A program made the translations under genes and the position numbers. Positions 60,621 through 64,000 of a stretch of DNA of 64,000 nt are shown here, in pieces. Every line of letters begins with the position of its first letter. The first letter of the stretch is position 1. The notes below the pieces were generated by a model. The model searched no databases. It had not been told where the DNA came from and saw only the letters and a list, made by a program, of their open reading frames with translations. Source of the stretch: Lachnospiraceae bacterium (lineage in GTDB: Bacteria > Bacillota > Clostridia > Lachnospirales > Lachnospiraceae); NCBI GenBank assembly GCA_017634975.1, contig JAGBMJ010000015.1:62001-126000 (forward strand). Reading direction: 5' to 3'.

Positions 60621-61296
60621 AAATTCACGTTTAGCGAGCTCCCCGTCCTCGCTTCGCTCGTCCGGGGAGCTCGGGGGAGGGGAGGCCGGGCTGTTTCGAT
60701 TTCCTGCCTGCTTCTCGGTTTCGGAGATGTCAGGATACCATAAGGCTCCGAAACCAATCCGTTCGTTAAGATGCTCTATAAGCTGCCGGTATAATATATC
60801 ACTGCTTCCGGAACCGGAGCCCAAACGACGTCCGTGTCGTTGGGCTCCTTGTCCCACCATCCGGGTGGGACATTCCTATGGTATCGATGGCAGCTTAAGA
60901 GGCATCTAAACTCACTGCTTACGGTTGCGTATCCTTATGGTTATCCGACATCTCCTGCCATAGTATCTGGACGGAAACCGAAATCAGCCCGGCGCTTAAT
61001 AGTTTCGATTAGCGTCAGTGGCATTCGCAACCGTTTTGGGTGCTTTATGGAGTGACTTTAGATCATTCTTAAAACCGCATCGATAAAGAAGCTATGTGAG
61101 GCCCGGATGGCCTCACAAAGGCGCAATCGAGGCACGGATGCCGAGTTGCGCCTGGTAGCTGACCTATATCGGTAATTTGGTGCGGTTTTTAGAATATCTT
61201 AAGCCACGGAATCTGCAGCCAAAACGGTTGTGATGACCACAGACGCATCGATCCCCCCGACTGCGCCGGGCGTGACTGTTCGATAAACATGAATTT
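60621..61296 (+). ncRNA. Candidate large structured noncoding RNA (about 680 nt) bounded by inverted repeats
   Basis: No convincing protein-coding frame; instead nested complementary segments fill the region. Outer closing pair: 60621-60636 with 61281-61296 (14/16). Then 60671-60677 with 61254-61260. Domain 1: 60685-60698 with 60979-60993; the segment 60716-60745 with 60933-60980, pairing almost completely apart from an 18-nt bulge; 60766-60787 with 60889-60909. Inside it lie hairpins A (60816-60848, loop GTCCGT) and B (60852-60870, loop ATCCG). Domain 2: 61028-61039 with 61219-61230; 61061-61069 with 61191-61198; 61071-61079 with 61181-61189; then hairpins C (61095-61117, loop CGGAT) and D (61119-61153, tip ACGGAT). 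Loop B is the exact complement of C, and A can pair with D. Strand is inferred from a G-U pair in A-D and a tandem G-A in D. Transcription is unproven; a TATAAT at 60790 is probably internal. Confidence 0.5.
60635..60673. repeat. Strong GC-rich hairpin at the left edge of the structured region
   Basis: CGAGCTCCCCG (60635-60645) and CGGGGAGCTCG (60663-60673) form a perfect 11-bp stem, with a 17-base loop. It overlaps the inner end of the left boundary repeat. Confidence 0.7.
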
Positions 61297-61343
61297 GTGC
61301 TATTGCAAGTCAATTGCCGGTCTGATAAAGTAGTCAATGAATT

Positions 61344-61486
61344 GCTACCATTCAAAGTCGAATCGCGCACTTGTTGCGCGATTACGACCCAAAATACTTT
61401 GAGTGAGATGGGTTTTGCCCATCGCCGCAGGCGATTTTATTGGCAAAACCCGTTACTATCACAGCACGAAGGGCTGTGATAGTAAC
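61344..61486. mobile_element. 143-bp three-hairpin palindromic element (type A) with 8-bp target duplication
   Basis: The termini GCTACCATTCAAAG and CTGTGATAGTAAC are imperfect inverted repeats. Modules: H1 TCGCGCA / TGCGCGA (61363-61369 / 61375-61381); H2 GGGTTTTGCC / GGCAAAACCC (61410-61419 / 61442-61451), with inner ATCGCC-GCA-GGCGAT; H3 GTTACTATCACAGC / GCTGTGATAGTAAC (61452-61465 / 61473-61486). The element is flanked by AATGAATT on both sides (61336-61343 and 61487-61494), a target-site duplication showing that it moved as a unit. It lies 29 bp upstream of the GH9 start and has no gene. Confidence 0.8.
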
Positions 61487-61514
61487 AATGAATTGTTATA
61501 TTAGGAGGAATTGA

Positions 61515-64000
61515 ATGAAGAAAAGAGATATCAGATATAGATTAGCATCGGCGGCGGTAGCAGCAGTAGTTTCCTTTGCGGCAGTGGCAGAGCCGATCCA
61601 TGTTCTGGCAGGCGAGCAGCTGGGGGAGACAGATTTTGAGGAAGGGAAGGGGCTGCCCTGGCACATTGTAGAATCCGGTCCGGGAAAAATGGATTTTGAT
61701 ATCACCGGAGGAAAGTACGTGATCACGATCGTCAATCCGGGCGGGGCATCCCGTGGCGGCGAGGATCGCTGGGACTGCCAGTTCCGGCACAGGGGATTAA
61801 AGATCGTTGCGGGACATCAGTACCGTGTACAGTATGAGATCACGCCGTCCAATGCCGGCAAGTACTATACCAAGATCGGCAATCTGGAGGGAAATGTCGA
61901 GATCTGGCACAATATGAGCAACGGCTATGATCTGGATGCGACCTGGGATCCGATCCAGATCGGGGCAAATGAGACGAAAAAGGTGGATATCACGTTTACG
62001 GCAAACCAGAGTCTGGATGTTGCGGAGTGGGCATTTCATCTGGGGGGCGACGGCCAGTATACGAACGGTGACTGCTTTCCGGCGGGGACGGTGATCACCT
62101 TTGACAATATGTCTCTGTACGATATGACGTCGGATGAGAATGACTATGTGCAGGAAGTACCATGGGAGCGTTCCGGAGTGCTGACCAATCAGGTGGGCTA
62201 TTTTATCGGTGCTGCCAAGAAGGCAACCCTGCTTTCCACCGAGAGCAAAGGTGTGGCTTTTGATGTGGTGGATGCCGGCGGACAGAAGGTGTTCAGCGGA
62301 ACTTCGGAAGTGCTGGGTGCCGATGCGGATTCCGGTGACAGCGTGCATGTGATCGATTTTACCGGACTGGATACGGCCGGTACCTATCATATCGAAGCGG
62401 CCAATGGTGCCTCTTCCAGAGAGTTTGCCATCGGAGACAGCGGGATCTATTCCGCGATGCTGTACGATTCCCTGAATTATTTCTATCAGAACCGTTCGGG
62501 GATCGCAATCGAGAGTCAGTATATCACATCGGGTGACGCCAATGCACTGGCACGTGCGGCAGGACATATGCCGGACAATGCTACGATCGAGCAGACGTGG
62601 GGCTATACGGCTTCCTCCGGTTCGCAGGATGTGAGCGGTGGCTGGTACGATGCGGGTGACCATGGCAAATATGTGGTCAATGGCGGTATCTCACTCTGGA
62701 TGATGCAGAACCAGTACGAGACAGCGGTATGGACGGGAACGGCAGCTGCTTATGCGGACGGAACGATGAATCTTCCCGAGAACAACAACGGCTATCCGGA
62801 TCTGTTGGATGAAGCGCGCTGGCAGATGGAGTGGATGATGAAGATGCTCGTGCAGGACGGCGAGTGCAGGGATATGGCATACCATAAGGTGCACGATGAG
62901 AAGTGGACCGGATTGGGTATTGCGCCGTCGGAAGATACGATGAACCGTATCATCAAGCCGCCCACGACTGCAGCGACGCTGAATGTGGCGGCATGCGCAG
63001 CGCAGTCGGCCAGACTGTGGAAGGGCATAGATGATACATTCTCGGCAACCTGTCTGGATGTGGCAAAACGTACCTATGCAGCGGCCAAGGTACACCCGGC
63101 GATGTATGCGCCTTTGGATGAATCCGTGGGTGGCGGTGCCTATGGTGACAATGATGCAACGGATGAGTTTTACTGGGCGGCCGCCGAGCTGTATATCACG
63201 ACCGGTGATGATGCGTATTATAAAGATATGAAGAACTCGCCCTGGTTTTTGAAACTCCCGACGACTATGGACGGGGGTGAGAGCGTCGGTGCGGAAGCCA
63301 GCTTTGACTGGGGGCATACAGCAGCACTCGGAACGATGAGCATCTGTGTGAACGGAGATAAGGTGGATGCCGGAGATAAAAAGACGGCAGCAGCCAATGT
63401 GGTCGCCGCAGCGGATGCCTATATCAGGAAAGAAGAAACACAGGGGTACGGTCAGCCGTACGGGGCATCGCAGATCGCATACAATGATACCGACAAGGGG
63501 TATATCTGGGGGTCCAATTCGGCCGTGGCAGATAATGCGGTCGTGATCGCCTACGGATATCTGCTGACGGGAGATCAGAAATACTATAACGGTGCGGTAT
63601 CCGGAATGGACTACCTGCTGGGACGCAATCCGATGGACTACTCTTATGTGACGGGGTACGGTACGCATACGGTAAAATACCCGCATCACAGATACTGGGC
63701 AAACCTGATCGATGCCGCTTATCCTTTGGCACCCTGCGGTGTCCTGTCCGGCGGCCCCAATTCCGGTATGCAGGATCCGTGGGTGCGCGGTATGGGCTGG
63801 AAGAAGGGAACCATCTCTCCGGCAAAATGCTATCTGGATCACATCGAAGCGTGGTCGGTAAATGAATGTACGATCAACTGGAATGCGCCCCTGGCGTGGC
63901 TGACCGGCTTTTTGACACAATACACGGAGGAAGGGATCGTGGTCGGCAGCACGGGTAATGGCAGCGGTCTGGCGATCAATCCGCAGAATACCGCAAATAC
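61515..64000 (+). CDS. Secreted GH9 cellulase with N-terminal carbohydrate-binding module (3' truncated)
   Basis: The frame is open to the window end (828 full codons). Signal peptide with likely cleavage after VLA (about residue 32); residues 35-210 resemble a CBM4/9 module (beta-sandwich, DCQFRHRGLKIVAGHQYRVQY); about 225-310 an Ig-like domain (LTNQVGYFIG); then the GH9 barrel with DAGD (Asp379, Asp382) in SGGWYDAGDHGKY and the acid Glu784 in EAWSVNECTINW. Exported and acting on cellulose or mixed glucan. The C-end, outside the window, could hold further binding modules or a sorting signal. AGGAGGA precedes ATG 61515. The upstream region is occupied by a palindromic element, so its promoter lies within or beyond that insertion. 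Confidence 0.93.
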   Translation, partial: MKKRDIRYRLASAAVAAVVSFAAVAEPIHVLAGEQLGETDFEEGKGLPWHIVESGPGKMDFDITGGKYVITIVNPGGASRGGEDRWDCQFRHRGLKIVAGHQYRVQYEITPSNAGKYYTKIGNLEGNVEIWHNMSNGYDLDATWDPIQIGANETKKVDITFTANQSLDVAEWAFHLGGDGQYTNGDCFPAGTVITFDNMSLYDMTSDENDYVQEVPWERSGVLTNQVGYFIGAAKKATLLSTESKGVAFDVVDAGGQKVFSGTSEVLGADADSGDSVHVIDFTGLDTAGTYHIEAANGASSREFAIGDSGIYSAMLYDSLNYFYQNRSGIAIESQYITSGDANALARAAGHMPDNATIEQTWGYTASSGSQDVSGGWYDAGDHGKYVVNGGISLWMMQNQYETAVWTGTAAAYADGTMNLPENNNGYPDLLDEARWQMEWMMKMLVQDGECRDMAYHKVHDEKWTGLGIAPSEDTMNRIIKPPTTAATLNVAACAAQSARLWKGIDDTFSATCLDVAKRTYAAAKVHPAMYAPLDESVGGGAYGDNDATDEFYWAAAELYITTGDDAYYKDMKNSPWFLKLPTTMDGGESVGAEASFDWGHTAALGTMSICVNGDKVDAGDKKTAAANVVAAADAYIRKEETQGYGQPYGASQIAYNDTDKGYIWGSNSAVADNAVVIAYGYLLTGDQKYYNGAVSGMDYLLGRNPMDYSYVTGYGTHTVKYPHHRYWANLIDAAYPLAPCGVLSGGPNSGMQDPWVRGMGWKKGTISPAKCYLDHIEAWSVNECTINWNAPLAWLTGFLTQYTEEGIVVGSTGNGSGLAINPQNTAN

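Noticed and set aside
60766-60795. TTAAGA-18-TATAAT as the promoter of the noncoding RNA
   Set aside because: It lies inside helix-forming segments that need upstream sequence (60685-60745), so it would cut the fold; the true promoter is probably before 60621.
60834-61055. 73-codon open frame inside the structured region
   Set aside because: No ribosome site, composition unlike the neighbouring genes, and it cuts across the long-range helices; more likely an accident of structured sequence.
60585-61296. Degraded transposase gene between the inverted repeats
   Set aside because: No DDE, HUH or other transposase motif is visible in any frame; nested complementarity explains the sequence better. 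A database search could still overturn this.

Overview
The window reads as chromosomal DNA of an anaerobic, plant-fibre-degrading Gram-positive bacterium, most like a gut or rumen Lachnospiraceae (Butyrivibrio/Roseburia/Lachnospira type). The basis is strong AGGAGG ribosome sites, many lipobox lipoproteins with Thr/Glu/Ala/Pro linkers, LplB/YtcP-type sugar permeases, YesL, GHKL/LytTR signalling, catabolite-type TGAAAGCGCTTACA sites, and a leaderless GH9 enzyme like the Butyrivibrio cellodextrinase. The genus is an inference from gene content. No prophage, plasmid, rRNA or CRISPR array is seen.

Layout. 0-8.3 kb: the end of an AraC regulator, a lipoprotein, then a small membrane protein translationally coupled to a 1378-residue fusion (YidC/Oxa1-like + CDP-glycerol glycerophosphotransferase-like + polytopic membrane block + LtaS/sulfatase-like), another lipoprotein and a Nudix hydrolase. 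8.5-11.4 kb: a KdgF-like cupin and a YetA/PL26-like protein (pectin). 11.5-16.3 kb: a MATE exporter, convergent with a chemoreceptor and a serine hydrolase. 16.4-19.3 kb: the VTC-domain / DUF4956 / carbohydrate-binding lipoprotein trio. 19.4-21.1 kb: a GH43 enzyme.

21.4-33.8 kb is a rhamnogalacturonan/pectin utilisation locus: binding protein, two permeases, CE12 acetylesterase, an ABC half-transporter, YesL, a sugar isomerase-like TIM barrel, GH105, GH28 and acetate kinase, with catabolite-type operators at both promoters. Oligosaccharides would be imported by the ABC system, deacetylated, and cut by GH105 and GH28 in the cytoplasm. 33.9-40 kb: a membrane TIR protein, a cation/proton antiporter coupled to a TrkA-type RCK protein, and a diguanylate cyclase. 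40-42.3 kb: a PD-(D/E)XK protein and an acyltransferase. 42.5-50 kb: a LytTR/GHKL two-component system with an M13 peptidase lipoprotein and an FtsX-type ABC transporter. 50-60.6 kb: housekeeping genes (YwlG, MazG, MTA/SAH nucleosidase, tRNA-Lys), lipoproteins, a cytoplasmic GH9, a nested-start gene and a metallophosphoesterase. The window ends inside a secreted CBM-GH9 cellulase.

Most notable: (1) 60621-61296, about 680 bases without a convincing gene, bounded by inverted repeats and filled with nested long-range complementary segments and two pairs of mutually complementary hairpin loops, which looks like a large structured noncoding RNA; (2) the triple fusion at 1910-6046; (3) a family of intergenic palindromic mini-elements built from shared hairpin modules, one copy with an intact 8-bp target duplication.
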